From Lomentospora prolificans (lineage: Eukaryota; Ascomycota; Sordariomycetes; Microascales; Microascaceae), in assembly GCA_029532625.1 (NCBI GenBank), contig JARFXM010000005.1, forward strand, positions 1 through 64,000: 64,000 nt of DNA. Reading direction: 5' to 3'. The notes below the pieces were generated by a model. That model searched no databases. It was not told where the DNA came from and was given only the letters and a program-made list of their open reading frames with translations. This document shows positions 20,154-34,600 of the stretch, piece after piece. The position numbers and the translations under genes are program-made. The number at the start of each line of letters is the position of its first letter. The stretch's first letter is position 1.

Positions 20154-21669
20154 AACAGGGAAAAAATATGTCGGGAGGCTTTCTGATGAACCCGCAAAAT
20201 GATGGTGCTGTGTGGTTTATTATGTTAGCCAGTGTGAAAACCCCTGCACGTGCGTTATTTTCCATGGGTGGGAGACAATTTCACGTGTTCTCGAGGCCTG
20301 TGATGATACCCTTCTCCACTTTATTCTTGCTCAGGCGCGACGAGGCAAATCCTCCGTACCAAGGTACTTAATTTGATTTTCTGCAACCCTCGCGACTCCT
20401 TTCAGTGCTTCTCTCGTAGCATGAGTTGACGTACTTGATGCAAAGCTCTCTTGCGTCAACGTCGCAAGACATGCTCCGCGGGCTTCGAGAGCTCGAGAGA
20501 GATTTGGTAGCATTGGATGCGAACTAGAGACCCCTCCTTCAAGAAGAGGCGAACGAAATATGTAGGTTGTGCAGCCAACTGATTCTGGCATTCATTTTTT
20601 TATTATAAATTGGATGAGTTTAGATTTCGTGGTGCCTCGCGAAGACTGGGTGGTGACGTATGAGATATGGTCTCTCGACCCGGCCAAAAGAACCATCATG
20701 TCTGAAGTTCCTGTCCGACTCCTCAGGGTTAAGATGTAGGCATCCCGAAATAATCTCTAGCAAAAACCGGTGACTTCGATATATAGACGGCCCACCACCA
20801 TAGACTAAAACGGACCGCTACCGTTTTGGCGTCTGGGAAGGACTGAATCCGAACGATTCGGACTTGCCGAGTAGCAGATTCAAGCGGGCCATCTCGCGCC
20901 CGGTCTGCGGACCTTGGGATCCCCCCCTAATCGACTCATTCTATCTCTGGTTCGCCGATTGGTGTTTCCTTGCTTATTCTGGTGCCACGTTTCAGTTGGA
21001 TCAATTCCCCGGCTATGATCTATGGTACACTGCATTGCTACATTGCATTCGTTTGGCTGTACGGTCGGAGTCCGGGCTGTGGGCGGCCGACCGGACCGAC
21101 GCTCATGCGACAACCGCGGATGCTCGCCAGGTACTTTCCCGGTCCCGGCAGTATTCATTTAGGGCATACTTGATTTACCCTAGGTGTCACTTGGCAGGTG
21201 TTCCCAACTAGACTGCCAGAACTTGTACCTTCTGAGCGTCGATGAAAGCGTAGAGGAGGGCTTACGCACTCGGGATTTAGACAATATTAGTATGTGCCTT
21301 GGCGATCCTTGGCAGTGATCATTTGACTATGGACTGATGGTAGACGTCTGTAAGGGGTTATTTATTCAGATTGACGCGAGTAACAATATATAGCATCCTT
21401 AAGGCCCTAGGTAGTTGATAATATAGCTCGTTAAGTTAAGTGCTAATTGGTCGCAAGATTTGGTGTAGTGTGGTAGACAAGTAGTATGCTGGAGTTATTG
21501 AACTAGAGTCGTGCAGCTACATCCGGGCTCTCGGCCCACGCAACAAGCTTCACTACTTGGCAGCCAACCTACTTAAGAGTAGCATATCATTTCGGACTTC
21601 TATTGCGGTATAAGGATTTCATTCAACGACTTGACTTTACACACTTCTAAGAGTAATTATATTAACTCA
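20154..21669. other. Long intergenic stretch, nothing recognised
   Basis: Several short frames occur (for example 20,331-20,591 minus and 20,864-21,211 plus), but none shows a domain, a signal peptide or a credible exon join. The base composition is ordinary, so this is not RIP-mutated. Confidence 0.45.
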
Positions 21670-22326
21670 ATGTCTCAGTATTATGTTGTTAGTACGAGGC
21701 ACTGTTGCCTCGCTCCGGAGACAAGAGGGAGCCTATGGGATATTATGGCCAACCCCTACTGCCCTGAGCTCAACTTGGCCGGGTTTATCAACCTTGGCAC
21801 GGCAGAGAGTTGTTTGATGCAGACTGAATTGATTGAATATATCAAGGAAAACTTTAGTCTGCCGCGAACCGCCTTGTCGTATGGCGAGGGGCGCAGTGGA
21901 AGCGCGAGGTTGAGGACCGCGATGGCTGTCTTCATCAGCGAGGTTTTCTCTCCATTTACGCCAGTCCAAGCTAATCATATCAGCATTGTGAATGGCGTGA
22001 CAGGATCTATCGAGCGTTGTGCGTCTGAGCTTGGCGACCCAGACGATGCGTTTCTTCTCGGTCGTCCTTATTATGGGGTGTTATTACTATCCGAAATAGG
22101 GGATCAGGCCAAATCCGCACTATCCCCGTGTCATTTGGAAGAGCTGATCCTTTGGGGCTTGCTGCTGTGTCCGTGTACGAAGTCGCCATCACTGAGGCTT
22201 ACGCCAGATCCCGCTGAGTGCGGGCCCTTTTGCTCTGCTCACAATCCTCTCGAGCGATGCTACACAGAGGAGGGCTTGGTCGCCCTGATGCGAAGATTTT
22301 GGGATGAGTCGCATGCTGCGCCATAA
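21670..22326 (+). pseudogene. Truncated ACC-synthase-like (fold type I, PLP) aminotransferase
   Basis: The N-terminal half is well preserved: G-F-I-N-L-G-T-A-E-S, L-S-Y-G-E-G-R-S-G-S-A-R-L-R, I-S-I-V-N-G-V-T-G-S-I-E and G-R-P-Y-Y-G. After G-R-P-Y-Y-G the frame shifts. Relatives of D-P-L-G-L-A-A-V-S-V-Y-E and V-R-A-L-L-L-C appear in another frame, then H-N-P-L-E-R-C-Y-T-E-E-G-L returns. It stops where the conserved aspartate and the PLP lysine should follow, so the catalytic C-terminal half is gone. Relatives occur in plant ethylene synthesis and in fungal secondary-metabolite clusters. It ends about 150 bases before the LINE insertion site. Confidence 0.75.
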
Positions 22327-22461
22327 AACTCGAATAATAACAACAAATGGATCCAGTATACAACAAAATGTTGGGTTTGGGCTACACCTCGCTCATTCTG
22401 AGCCTTCTGTAGCTGTCTCTTTAGTATTTCTAGCAAGCTAGATATCCGGATTCGCCATTCG

Positions 22462-22474
22462 TCCGTCTTCTAGT
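22462..22474. repeat. Left copy of 13-bp target-site duplication of the LINE
   Basis: TCCGTCTTCTAGT here is repeated exactly at 35,013-35,025. This copy abuts the LINE 3' end, which the second LINE copy at the telomere independently places at the same base. Confidence 0.75.
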
Positions 22475-24298
22475 TAGGTTTAATCCCTCTATTCTGCTAT
22501 AACAGTAATTAGGGTCTAGTACCAGTTAGAACCCTCTATAGGTAGAAACTAACACCAGTACTATCTATACTATATATATACTTTACAGGGGCTATATCCC
22601 CTACTTTATAATAGGTATTAGTATAGTATAAATACTACTATACTAGCCTAACCTCTATAGTATAATTATTAATAATCTTCCCCTTTTTAGTCCTTACTAA
22701 TATCCTCTATAGATCTACTACCTTCTCCTCCCCCTTCCTCCTTTATAACCTTATCTAGTATAGTATCTCCTACTACTACTACTTTAATTTCCTCTAGCTC
22801 TTTAAGCTAGTCCTATAGCTATACTACTAGGTTATATATTAGGATATACCCTATATATATTACTTATTATAAGATAGGCCTAGAGGTATTAGGCTTCCTT
22901 ATAGTATAGTATAATTAGTTAAGGGAGTATAACTAGTTATCTAGGTAATAGATATATACTAGTAGGTATAAAAGGACTAAGTATATAAAAGACTCTATAT
23001 TAGTCTTATATTTATAAACTAGAGAGTCTACTATATATATTTATAATAAGTAGTCCTATAGGTCTATATATCCTATCTAAGCCTATACTAAGAGGCTACT
23101 CTAGGCTTATATAAGGCTTTTATATACCCTATAGATATCTTTACTATTCTAGTTAGGTAGTATACCCTTATAAAATATACCTAAGTAAGTATTAATAGTA
23201 ACTAAGTATATAAAGACTTACTTCTTCTATTCTTTAGTAGTTATTACCTATATCTATCTAGATAAGATATTATTATATTCCTTATAAAGGTAGAGGTAGC
23301 CTTTTACTATATATTAGCTATTATAAAGCTTAATAGTCTTTATAGCCTAATAGTATAAGTCCTTAGACTTAAGTTAATAATCCTCTTAATTAAGAAGGCT
23401 TATAGTATACTAGTTAAGGTAAAGGTTTAGAAGGGGGATATTAATCTTAGTTATAACTATTAGGTTAGGTATTATTCTATAAGCCCCTATAACTATATAA
23501 GTATAGGCTATTTAGGTTATATTAAGTTATAAAATAGCTTTTATTAAGATCTACTAATCTTTTAGGATTAGGGTATACTAGATAGCTATACTATAAGCTA
23601 CTATATTATAGATAATTATAGTAAAGATAATATAAGTCTATAAGAAGTCTATACCTTATATCTTAATAGTAAAATATATAAGTATATACTACTAGATCTA
23701 GAGCTTATACTAAACCTATTTAGTATAAATATAGAACTATAGTTTCTAGTCTAGCTAGATACTAAGGAAGTAAACTAAAGTAACTAGCCTTAGAGTAGTT
23801 ATAGTATCTAGTTAGATAGTATCTATAAAGGGCTAATATAACCTTCTAAAGTAGAGGAGTTTACTTTTCCTAGAGGAGAAGGATATACCCCTCTTTATAA
23901 CCTACTACCTTATAATATCCTATATACCCTCTAGTATATAATAGTATTTTTTAAGGGTTCTTCTAGAAGTAAGGAGGTTAGTATTATCTATATATCCTAA
24001 GGCTATAATTCCCTAATAAGTCTAGAGGTATTAGAAGAGTAGTATAATAAAGAGGATAAATAAAATAAAGGAGAGGGGGGATCCCTAGGGGATCCTAGTA
24101 ATAGTAAATATAGTCTCTAAAATATAGTTATTAAACTAGAGCTCTATAATCCTATCTTTAAGGTAGTATTTAACCTAGGATATTAACTATACTAAGAGGT
24201 TTAGGGATTTAAGTATATAGATAAGTTAATAGTAGTTAATAATATTAAATATACCCTAGAGATCTAATTATAGGAGGGATATTATAAAGTTATTCTAC

Positions 24299-24303
24299 TA
24301 TAT
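24299..24303. repeat. 5-bp target-site duplication, left
   Basis: TATAT directly before the 5' LTR, repeated at 31,689-31,693 directly after the 3' LTR. Five bases is normal for Ty3/gypsy. The site is in AT-rich DNA, so the match is weaker evidence than it would be elsewhere. Confidence 0.65.
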
Positions 24304-24795
24304 TATCACAGGCTGACATGACCTCTTATGTAGGCCAGGTGGGCAAGTATGGCAGAAAAGGATAAACCCCAGTACAACCTGGGAAGGCCAGGAACTAGAT
24401 AGTGTAACCTAAGCTAATAGAATTAAACCTAGCTCCTCTAGACTAATCAGAAAAAGACTATATCTAGGATAAAGGTAGTCTAGAAGGACTATAATAGGAG
24501 TAGGTATAGTCTAGGAAGGACTATACTAAGGGCAAGTATAGTCTATAAGAGGACTATACTCTAGGGATCTATAGTCCTATAAAGGAAGAAGTCTATATAA
24601 GTTATAGTTATTACTATTATATATTCTAGTTATTCTTTAATTCTATAGTAGTTAATTCAAGTTACTCTATAAACTATACTTAAATATATATTATATACCC
24701 TTATTATTACTATCTAACTATTTTACTTATCTACTAATAGGCCTAACTATTCTAACCTTAAGGTAACTAACCCTATTAGAAGTATTAGAATATTA
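24304..24795 (+). repeat. 5' LTR of chromodomain Ty3/gypsy element
   Basis: 492 bp, matching the 3' LTR over its full length at equal size. Differences are mostly C/T and G/A. It begins TATCACAGGCTG (from TG) and ends GAATATTA (from CA). The ends are inferred from where the two LTRs stop matching. Confidence 0.9.
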
Positions 24796-27700
24796 TATAT
24801 TAACTACTCCTATTTAGTAAGTAACCCTTTTAAATAGTAAAGAAACTAATAGCAGGAACTATAGCAAATAAAACTACATCTAGCACCAGCATTATAGCTA
24901 CTAGTAAGGAATAGCTTACTAAAAAGATTAAGGAACTTATAGAGTAACTTTAATAAGCCTAATAGTAGAATACTTAACTCTAGGAATAATACTAACCTAT
25001 TATATATAAAGATATATCATCTCTCTTCTAAACTATTATCTAATCCACTACCAATACTATTATAGAAGTAAGGAAGCCTAAGGTCTACTTCCCAGGACCT
25101 AAGAAGTTTAATAGAAGCTGTATTAAGCTATAGTCCTTCCTTATATATATAAGGGTATATTATAACTACTATAGAATTACTAATACTACTACTAAAGTTA
25201 CTAGTATAGTAGGATTCCTAGTTAGAGATACTATAGTATAGTTTAAACTAATCTTATAGGACTACTATACTAGTGAACCTATATAATAAGATAGTATAAC
25301 CAAAAGAATATTTAAAAACTATAACAACTTTAAAGAAGCTATTAAAGGGGCTTTTAGAGATCTAGATAAAGACTAGACTATAAAATAAAAGCTTAGGGAA
25401 ACCTAATAAAAGACCTTAGCCTTAGAATATATATCTAAGTTCTAATAAATTACTATATACCTTAAATAGGATAATAAATCTATAATTAAATACTTCTACT
25501 ATAGGTTAAAGGATAAAGTAAAAGATGAAATTAATAAGATCCTAGATACTCCTATAGAACTTGGAAAGTATATAGACCTTGCTATTAGGATTGATAACTA
25601 ACTGTATTAATAGCGACTAGAGAAACGCCAGAAGACACCATATAGCAAAGGATATAGCAAAAAACAGGAAGCTAATACTAGGAAATAATATAATAGTAAC
25701 ACCTTATAGAGAACTCACCCAGGGCTTATAGAACTTGATTCTACTATATAAAGAGATAACTATAGAATCAAGAAATAAATAGAGGACTATCTTAGTAAAT
25801 ACTATACCTATAGCCATATAGGATATTTTATAAGAGAATACTAAAATAGAGGAAACTAGGGAGTAGGGAGAAAAGAATAAGGAGACTAAAAGAATAAGAG
25901 CTAGAGGCCTATACCTTAAGGAAAAACCTAGAGTAATAATAAATAAAGTAGGGCTAGCAATGAACCTACTACCTAGACTCAGACCTTAGCCAGTAGTACT
26001 ATCCCAGACTACCAAGTTATACATTAAACTGCATACTATGACAATAACTATTAAGTACACCATAATAGGAAGGATAAAACTAGATACTACCTATAAAAAC
26101 CATGAACCCTTATAACTATAGAAAGAGAAAAGGCTAGACTAAGTAACCTTAAAGCTAATAATATTGAAAAAGAGATACTTATAGTACTTAAAAAGTACCT
26201 AGGAGTAGAAGTAAAAGAACTAAATATTACTATATTCCACTAAAAGTATCATAACTATAAGTAAGGTAAGAAACTACTTATAGAATATACTTAATATATA
26301 GAGTAGATCTGAATTACCTTATAATAATAATAAAAAGGGAAAGAGGTTAAGAACTAAGGACTTCCCCCTTATTAAGAAGTAATACCTATTACTAAAGAAG
26401 AAGGAACTACCTAGAAAATCAATAAGTATATTAAAGATACTGAAAAACTAGTAAGGAAGGTCTATAACCTTAAAGAAGTAATTAATAAGCTAGATAACAC
26501 TCTCTACAACTAACTTAATAAAGATTAAAAGAATAATCTACTAAAATAGTTTAAACTAATAATTAAGAAACTCAGTTGAATTAAAATATAATAAGCAGAA
26601 ATAGCTAGAAGACTAGAATATATAGAAATAAGAACTGAAAATATAGAGGAACTTATATAAACTATAAACTATAGAACTAATAAAACTATTACCAGTATCC
26701 TAGAATAGATGACTAAATATGATGAACTTATTATAGAAATATAGGGATAAGTTAAGGGACTTGAAACTAAGCTTAATAATATAGATATAGTAGCCATGCA
26801 GGTATATACTAAAGCTATAGAAAAAGAAATAGATATAGCAAAATAAGATATCTAAGTAATAAGGGAAGTAAGACTATAAGTAGTATAATAAAACTTTGAA
26901 TGTAATAAGTAAGCTATGAAGATATATGAACAATAGTATAAAGAACTATAAGGATAATAAAGCCTGGAGAATACTTCTAAAAAGGTATAAGAAAGCTACA
27001 AATAAGCCATCATACTAGAAAACCAAAGTCTGAATATCATGAGCTCTAATGAAACCAAATATTTAAAAGTACTAATTATAATTTAAGGATGAATATATAA
27101 AGCCTTAATAGATAGTAGAGTATAAGGAAATTTCATCTTGCTAGATATAGTGAATGAACTACAACTCCTATAGAATTATAAGGAATGACTATACCTGTTA
27201 AGTAACTGTAAAGGAGAACTTATCATATATAGAAAAGGTATAGTAAATATAAAGACTGTACACCTTAATATCATAATCTAAAACTAACCTGATAAAATAT
27301 CCTTTGATATTATAGAATTAAACTATCCTATTATGATTAGTATACTATAGTTAAGAACCTAAAACCTGAGAATAGACTGGATTACTAATTAGCTCACTTG
27401 GACTAGGATCCAAGGAGAATCCGTCAATAGTTCAGTCCCTAAGCAGTATTAACTAGAGTAGTATATGCTAAACAAACTAAGAGCCTTTTAAATAATAGTA
27501 TATATTAAAGTGCTTACTACTAAAGATTCGAATTACCTACTAAAAGGAAAGAAATATAAATAAAACTAGATAATATGTTACATAATGAGCATAACTACCA
27601 TACTAACAAAAGAAGAAATAATACAGAACTTGCCACTATGATATTACAAGTATAGCAAAATATTCATAGAAGAATTAGAAACCAGACTCCTAGAATATAG

Positions 27701-30700
27701 TAAATAGGATTATAAGATTTATCTTAAACCAGGAATATAACCTAAGTTTATACTAATATATAACCTAAATAAAAACTAGTTAAAAGAACTTTAAGAGTAT
27801 ATATAAGAAAATATTAGAAAAGGGTTTATTAGACCCTTAATATTACTAGTAGGATACCCTATCTTCTTTATACTAAAAAAGGATAGAAGACTATATATAT
27901 ATATAGACTACTATTAACTCAATAAGATTACTATTAAGAACTAATACCTACTACTATTGATCTTAGAGTTGAGGGATAGATTATAAAAAGTAAAATAGTT
28001 TACTACCCTAGATCTTAAAAGGGTATATAACCTTATTAGGATTAAGGAAGGAGATGAGTAGAAGATAGCCTTCTACACTTAATATGGACACTTTAAATAT
28101 TATATTATACTATTTAGACTTACTAATACACTAGTAACCTTCTAAACTATAATTAACTATATACTATGAGAGCACCTAGATCAGTTTATAGTAGCCTATT
28201 TAGATAATATCCTTATCTTCTTAGAGACCTTGGAGGAATATAAGGAATATATTAAAAAGGTACTATAAAAACTCTATAATACTAACTTATTAGTAGAACT
28301 AAAGAAAAGTCACTTCTATATATAAGAAGTAGACTTCCTTAGATACACTATCCAACCAGGAGAAATCAGAATGCAGGAATTAAAAGTCAAAGTTATGCTT
28401 AACTAGCTAGTACCTTAGATAGTTACTAAAGTATAGGGATTCCTAGGATTCATTAATTTCTATAGGAGGTTCCTAAAAGACTATAGTAAGAGAGTCAGAC
28501 CTCTTATAGAGCTTATAAAGAATGAGAATACCTTTATATAGGGGATAGAATAGTAATAAGTATTCTAAGAAGTAAAATAAAGTATTTGTAAGAGACTAGT
28601 ATTATATAAAGCAGACCCTAGCAAACCTTTCAAAGTTAAGACAGATATATTAGACTATACCCTAGGAGTATAATTTAGATAAAGAGATGAATAAGGAAGG
28701 ATATACTTAATCGCTTTTATATTAAAAAAGTTAAGTAGACTTATACTATAATATAGGATCCTAGATAAAGAACTTATAGTAATTATTGAAGCCTTTAAGG
28801 AATAGAAATATTACTTTATAGGGGCAAAATACCCTATTATTATCTATTCTAATTATAAGAACCTTACTAGCTTTATAACTACTAAGGAATTGAATAAGTA
28901 ATAAGTCTAATAGGCTGAATTCCTCTCTAAATATAACTTCAAAATCATATATATTAAAGGAAAAGAAAATGGACAAACTGATATACTTAGTTAATGACTA
29001 GATCACTTCTAGAAGATACCTAAGGAAGTAAGTATGATATTCTATTATAATAAATAAGGAAGCCTATAATAACTAGTAGTAAGCTACTAAGTTAATACTA
29101 CTACTAAGGTAATAGAAGAAATTGAAAGCTACTATAGGGATCTAAAATAAGGATAATATAAGAAGAATATACTAATACCCCTAGAACTAGCTAAGGAATT
29201 AATATAAGTAATATATAAGTTACTACTTAGTAGGTACCTAGGGATTATAAAAATAATTAAAAGAATACTAAGAGGATACCTTATCCTATAGCTGAAAATA
29301 GTAGTTAAGGAAGTACTTGCTGAATATACTTTATATATAAAGAATAAAAACTTGTAATATAAGCTACAAAGGCTATTATAGCTAATACCAGTACTAGAAG
29401 TACTATAGCAAAAGATTATCATTAACTTTATTATTAAATTACTAAAGTTAGAAGACCTAACCATAGGAGTCAAATATAATAGCATTATAGTAGTCATAGA
29501 CTAACTTATAAAATATACTTACTTCATACCCTATAATAAAGCTATAAAAGTACCTTAATTTATAGAACTATTCCTATAGATAGTAGCCATAAACTATAAC
29601 CTACTAGAAGAAATTAATACTAATAGAGGAAGCATCTTTACTTCCTACTTCTAGTAGAGCTTTTTAGATAGGTTAGGAATTAACCATAAGTTATCTATAG
29701 CCTACTATCCTAAAACCTAAGGATAGGTAGAATAGGTAAATTAAATACTAGAAACCTACTTATAATACTATATTAACTAGGAATAAAATAACTAGGTAGT
29801 ACTACTACCCCTAGTCTAGTATACTTATAATACTAATATATTAGAAAGTATAGGAATATTACTATTCTATGTAAACTATAGAATATAACCTAAAACAGGA
29901 TTTAAGCCTATAGGAGTGAAAATATAGGCTAAATAAGTAATCATCTAATTAGATAAAATAAAGGAACTCTATAAGTAACTAATAGAAGAACTAGAGTTTG
30001 TAAAATAAAGGATGAAGTACTATATAGATAAGAAAAGGATTAAAGGACTAACCTTTAAAAAGGGAAGTAAAGTCTACCTACTATAAAAGAAACTAGGAAT
30101 AAGGGACCTATAAATTAAAACCTAATAACTAAGTAATAAACTTAATTACTAAAAAATCAGACCCTTTATTATAAAAAGAAAAATCTTAGAAGTTAATTAT
30201 AAACTATAACTCCTTAAAATAATAAAGATAAACCCTATGTTCTATATTATGCTACTTAAACTAGTATACTAAGATATACCTACTAAAGAAACTATAGAAG
30301 TAGCTATAATAGAAGGAGAATATGAAATAGAGAAGATACTTAACTTTATAATTAATAATAGGAAGGTTAAATATTTAATTAAATAGAAAGGCTATAACTA
30401 TAATGAAAATACTTAGGAGCCTATCCAGAATCTGGCTAGGAGCCTAATATTACTTATAAAGTTTCACTAGGAGAACCCAGGGAAACCTCAAGATCTAATA
30501 GTAGGAGGTCAGGAGTAAGACTAAGGGTATCCTAATTAAGTACCCTAAAAGTACTAAGGGACTAAGTATCCCTAATAGCCTATTAGGTCTTAATAATAAG
30601 AGTATCCCTCTCCTCCTCTATTAATAAACTAGTAATACTATACTGATAAAGTTCATTACTCTACTCTTTAAGGAGTTTCTATTAATAATAAAGGTAGGTA

Positions 30701-31179
30701 ATCCTTACTATAATTTTAAGGAGTTGGTCCTTAGACTTTTCTAAAGCCTTATTTATTTTTTTAGTTTTAGCTATATTATGGGATACTAGAAAAGTTAGGG
30801 CTACTATAGGAAAGGTAAGGGTAATAGAAATACCTATAAGATGAAGCTACTAGGGAACTATTATAAGTATGCTTTCCCTTAGTATAGGCTAAATATTAGG
30901 AAGAATTTAGTGCTATATAGTATACCTTCTTCTAGTAATAATAATAAGTATATAGTATTTTAAGATTATTACTAAAAGAAGAAATATATTCTACTAACTT
31001 TTCATTCTCTTATTTCTTTTAGAGGGATTAAGTAGAAGGATATTTTACTACCTGATTTAATATACTATTAGTATTATAGTAGAAGAAAATAAAGGAGAAG
31101 TAGACTAACTAAGAAAGGACTAATAGGTTAGGGCTAATAAGGATTAAAAATAAAATTAAGGTCTTTAGGGATAAAGACT

Positions 31180-31191
31180 AAAGGGAGGAGG
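31180..31191 (+). other. Polypurine tract before 3' LTR
   Basis: AAAGGGAGGAGG lies six bases ahead of the 3' LTR, where plus-strand DNA synthesis of an LTR retrotransposon is primed. Confidence 0.7.
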
Positions 31192-31196
31192 TATTA

Positions 31197-31688
31197 TATT
31201 ATAGGCTGATATAACCTCTTATATAGGCTAGGTAGGTAAGTATAGTAGAAAAGGATAAACCCTAGTATAACCTAGGAAGGCTAGGAACTAGATAGTATAA
31301 CCTAAGCTAATAGAATTAAACCTAGCTCCTCTAGACTAATTAGAAGAGGACTATATCTAGGATAAAGGTAGTCTAGAAGGACTATAGTAGGAGTAGGTAT
31401 AGTCTAGGAAGGACTGTACTAAGGGTAAGTACAGTCTATAGGAGGACTGCACTCTAGGGATCTATAGTCTTATAAAGGAAGAAGTCTATATAAGTCATAG
31501 TTATTACTATTATATATTCTAGTTATTCTTTAGTTCTATAGTAGTTAATTCAAGTTACTCTATAAACCATACTTGAATATATATTATATACCCTTATTAT
31601 TACTGTCTAACTGCCTTACTTATCTACTAATAGGCCTGACTATTCTAACCTTAAGGTAACTAACCCTATTAGAAGTGTTGGAATGTCA
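31197..31688 (+). repeat. 3' LTR of chromodomain Ty3/gypsy element
   Basis: 492 bp, the partner of 24,304-24,795. It starts TATTATAGGCTG and keeps the unmutated CA at its end (GAATGTCA). Confidence 0.9.
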
Positions 31689-31693
31689 TATAT
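31689..31693. repeat. 5-bp target-site duplication, right
   Basis: TATAT, equal to 24,299-24,303. After it the LINE reverse-transcriptase sequence resumes. Confidence 0.65.
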
Positions 31694-34600
31694 ATCTTCT
31701 TAACTATATCTACTACTAGTTAAATAGCTAATTTAGTAGACTATATTTTATAGTTACTTATTTAGCCTTCTAAAAGAATATAATTAGCTTTTATAATATT
31801 AGTAAGCTTCTAAATAATAACTTTCTCTATAGTTTTACTTATTATATTAAATAAAGTAATTAAATATTAGGATTTAGGTTTATATAATTAAGAATTATCC
31901 TTATTAGATTTCTAGATTATAATAATAATAGAGTATTTAAACTATAAAAGCTAGTAGCTAAAGTAGAGGCTTAAAGTAGTTATAACTATAAGGGTATTAA
32001 AGAGGGGGGTACTATATACTCTAAGAAGGTAGTTAGATATATTATCTAGGCTAGTAGCTTTCTATAGTAATATAGAGTATACTATAGTACTAATATCTTC
32101 TAGAATAATAATTTAAAGTATAAATATCTTAACTTAACCTAATAGGTAGGCTATAGGTTAGGGGGGCTATTCTATATTAGGTTATAGGAAGAACTACTCT
32201 ATTAAAGTAGATACTTTACTTCTAAAGGATAGTTAGAGGGTACTATTAGTCTTTCTAAATAGTAAGAGCTTAGGGGGGGGGGGTTAGAGTATAGCTATAA
32301 AACTAGGTTTATTTCTTAAGTTACTATAGTATTATATTATAATTATAAGCTAATATTAGAAGGTCTTTTTAGTAGTAGTTAGAGTACTAGTATAGAGTCT
32401 ACTTCTAGGTTTTTTAGGCCTCTTTAACTTATTTAAGGCCTTCTATTATAAAAGGGCTTTAGTAGAAAGTATATTCTACTTAGTAGAGTTATTTAGTAGA
32501 CTATATAGTTAATAAGTCCTACCTAAGGAAGTATTAGCCTTTAGGCTATCTTTTTAGGGGGGTAATAGTATAAATAATAGTATTTATTTATTTTATAAGG
32601 ATTTAAATCTAGCTCTTAAGTTCTAGAGGGGTAATAGCTAGAGGAGGTATCTAGATAATCTTATTAGCTAAAGTACTAGTATAACTTTAGTTTATATAAG
32701 CTTAGGTATATTTATAAAATAGTAGTTTAGTCTTAGTAAATAGTATCTTATAAATCTAGGACTAGTAGTCTAAGCCTAGCTAGGGATTAGCCCTAAAGTA
32801 GCTAGCTTAAGTATATAAGGTAGCCTAGATTAGGTTAAGAGTAAAAGGATAGTAGTTAGTATAATATCTACTATTATACTATATAATAATATTAAATAGT
32901 ATAAGTAGCTCTAAGCCCTAAGTTATAGTAAGGTTAGTAAGGGTTTTACTAAGGTAGTTTATATAGCTATAGTAGTCCTATAGTAGATAGTATATATTAA
33001 GGTTACTTAGGAAGGTAATATAGCCTAAAGTAAATCTCTATAGAGTCTATAGGGGTAATATCTATTCCTAGTTATTATAGTAGTATAAGCTATAGATACT
33101 AAAGAGGTATATTAGATCTATAAACTTTAGGTTTAAGGTAACCTAGATCTAGTTAGTTCTAAGTTAATAGTCTTATTAGGCTAAGAGTATAGACCTAGAG
33201 ATATAGGTAATACTATTACTATTATTCTAGATCTTTATATATTTACTTATAAGGGAGCCTCTAAGCTTATAGAGCCTATTCTAACTAGGTTCTTAGATAA
33301 AGAGGATATTAGTATCCCCTTAGAATACTACTATTATATATATTTAACTAGAATTAATATTCTATATAGTTACTTTTAGGTTTCTTAATATTAGATATAA
33401 AAAGAGGTAGAGCTATAGCTAGTATTAGTAATACTATTTACTAAGGCTAGCTTAGGTATAAAAAAGTCTAAGTAAAAGTATTTACTATTAACTATAAAGC
33501 TAGAGATAGTAGTAGAGGGAGGTCTTATATTAGTCTAGGGCTTATATTAGCTACCCTTAGTAAAGGGGTAGCTATAAAAGAAGGTAGTATAGTCTTTTTA
33601 ATAGTTTAAGTACCTTCTCTTATTAGGGGGGGTAGTATAGGCCTAGATTTTATACTTTAGGTTATAATAGGTATAATATTAGTTCTAGATATATTAATAG
33701 ACTATATAGTTCTATAAGCTATAGTAGAAGTAGAAGGGTAGTCCTATAGGGGGTTTATAAGTATAAATATAATAGTACTTATAGTTAATAATTACCTTAT
33801 CCTAGATAAAGATAGTAGCTTCTTCTATAGTTATAAAGGTAATCTAAAGGGAGCTAGTTATAGCCCCTTCCTAGACTATATAATAAGTATTAGTAATAAT
33901 AATATTATAGTAGATAGAGATAGTAAAGGCTAAGTCTTAGTATTCTAGGGTATTAAAGCTAATAGAGTAGGCTATAATACTTAGGCTAGAGACTAAAGGT
34001 TTAATATAAAGGTAATTAAACTATAAGTAGTCTTTTTAGAATTAACCTTTATATCTAGATTTAAATATAATAACTATATCCCTACTAAAGAGTATATAGA
34101 AGTAGCTAATATCTTTCCTATCTAGGATATATACTATAACTTAATTTATAGCTTACTAGAGAGTACTATTAAAGAGGTAGTTCTTTAAAGGGGTCTTACT
34201 TATCTTAAAGATTATCTTATAAATCCTATTAATAGTCTCTAGTTTATAGTTAATAGTAGTAGTAGTAATAGTTATAAGGGGTCTTTAATTACTCTAAGTA
34301 AGGGTAAGGTAAGGAGATTAGCTAGTAAGGGTATAAGATAAAGTAATTTTTAAGTAAAAGGAAAAAAAGGTTAGGACTAAGAAGAGGATAATTAGAGGGG
34401 TTAGGATATTAATATAGGAGAAAAGGGGATAGGTAAAATAGGCTAGTATAGTACTAATAAAGCTATTAATTACTAACTAGATCTACTTAAATATATCTAC
34501 TAAGAAAACTTAGTAGATATATTTAAAAGTATTATTAATATTATTTAAGAGGCTATAATAGTTAATAAAGGTAACTAGTACTACTAGTAGTATAGTTAGA

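Larger units (their letters stand above)
24304..31688 (+). mobile_element. Structurally complete, RIP-inactivated Ty3/gypsy chromovirus-type retrotransposon
   Basis: The element spans 7,385 bp with 492-bp LTRs, a polypurine tract and a TATAT duplication. Despite stop codons the coding order can be read on the plus strand. A gag CCHC knuckle lies at about 25,797-25,840 (Cys and His positions now Tyr through TG-to-TA changes). A protease with I-D-S follows near 27,095-27,130, and reverse transcriptase with Y-L-D-N-I-L-I-F at about 28,195-28,220. RNase H (K-T-D-I-L-D-Y-T-L-G) is near 28,640 and the integrase core (I-I-V-V-I-D, K-Y-T-Y-F-I-P) is near 29,480-29,530. A chromodomain (E-Y-E-I-E-K-I-L, K-G-Y-N-Y-N-E-N-T, E-P-I-Q-N-L) sits at 30,320-30,440. 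It lies inside the LINE reverse transcriptase, so it arrived later. Minus-strand open frames within it are chance products of AT richness. Confidence 0.93.

Noticed and set aside
28761..29497. Two minus-strand open frames (71 and 121 codons) inside the AT-rich block
   Set aside because: They lie antisense to the RNase H and integrase regions of the RIP-mutated gypsy element and are very rich in Ile, Leu, Tyr and Ser, as random AT-rich DNA gives.
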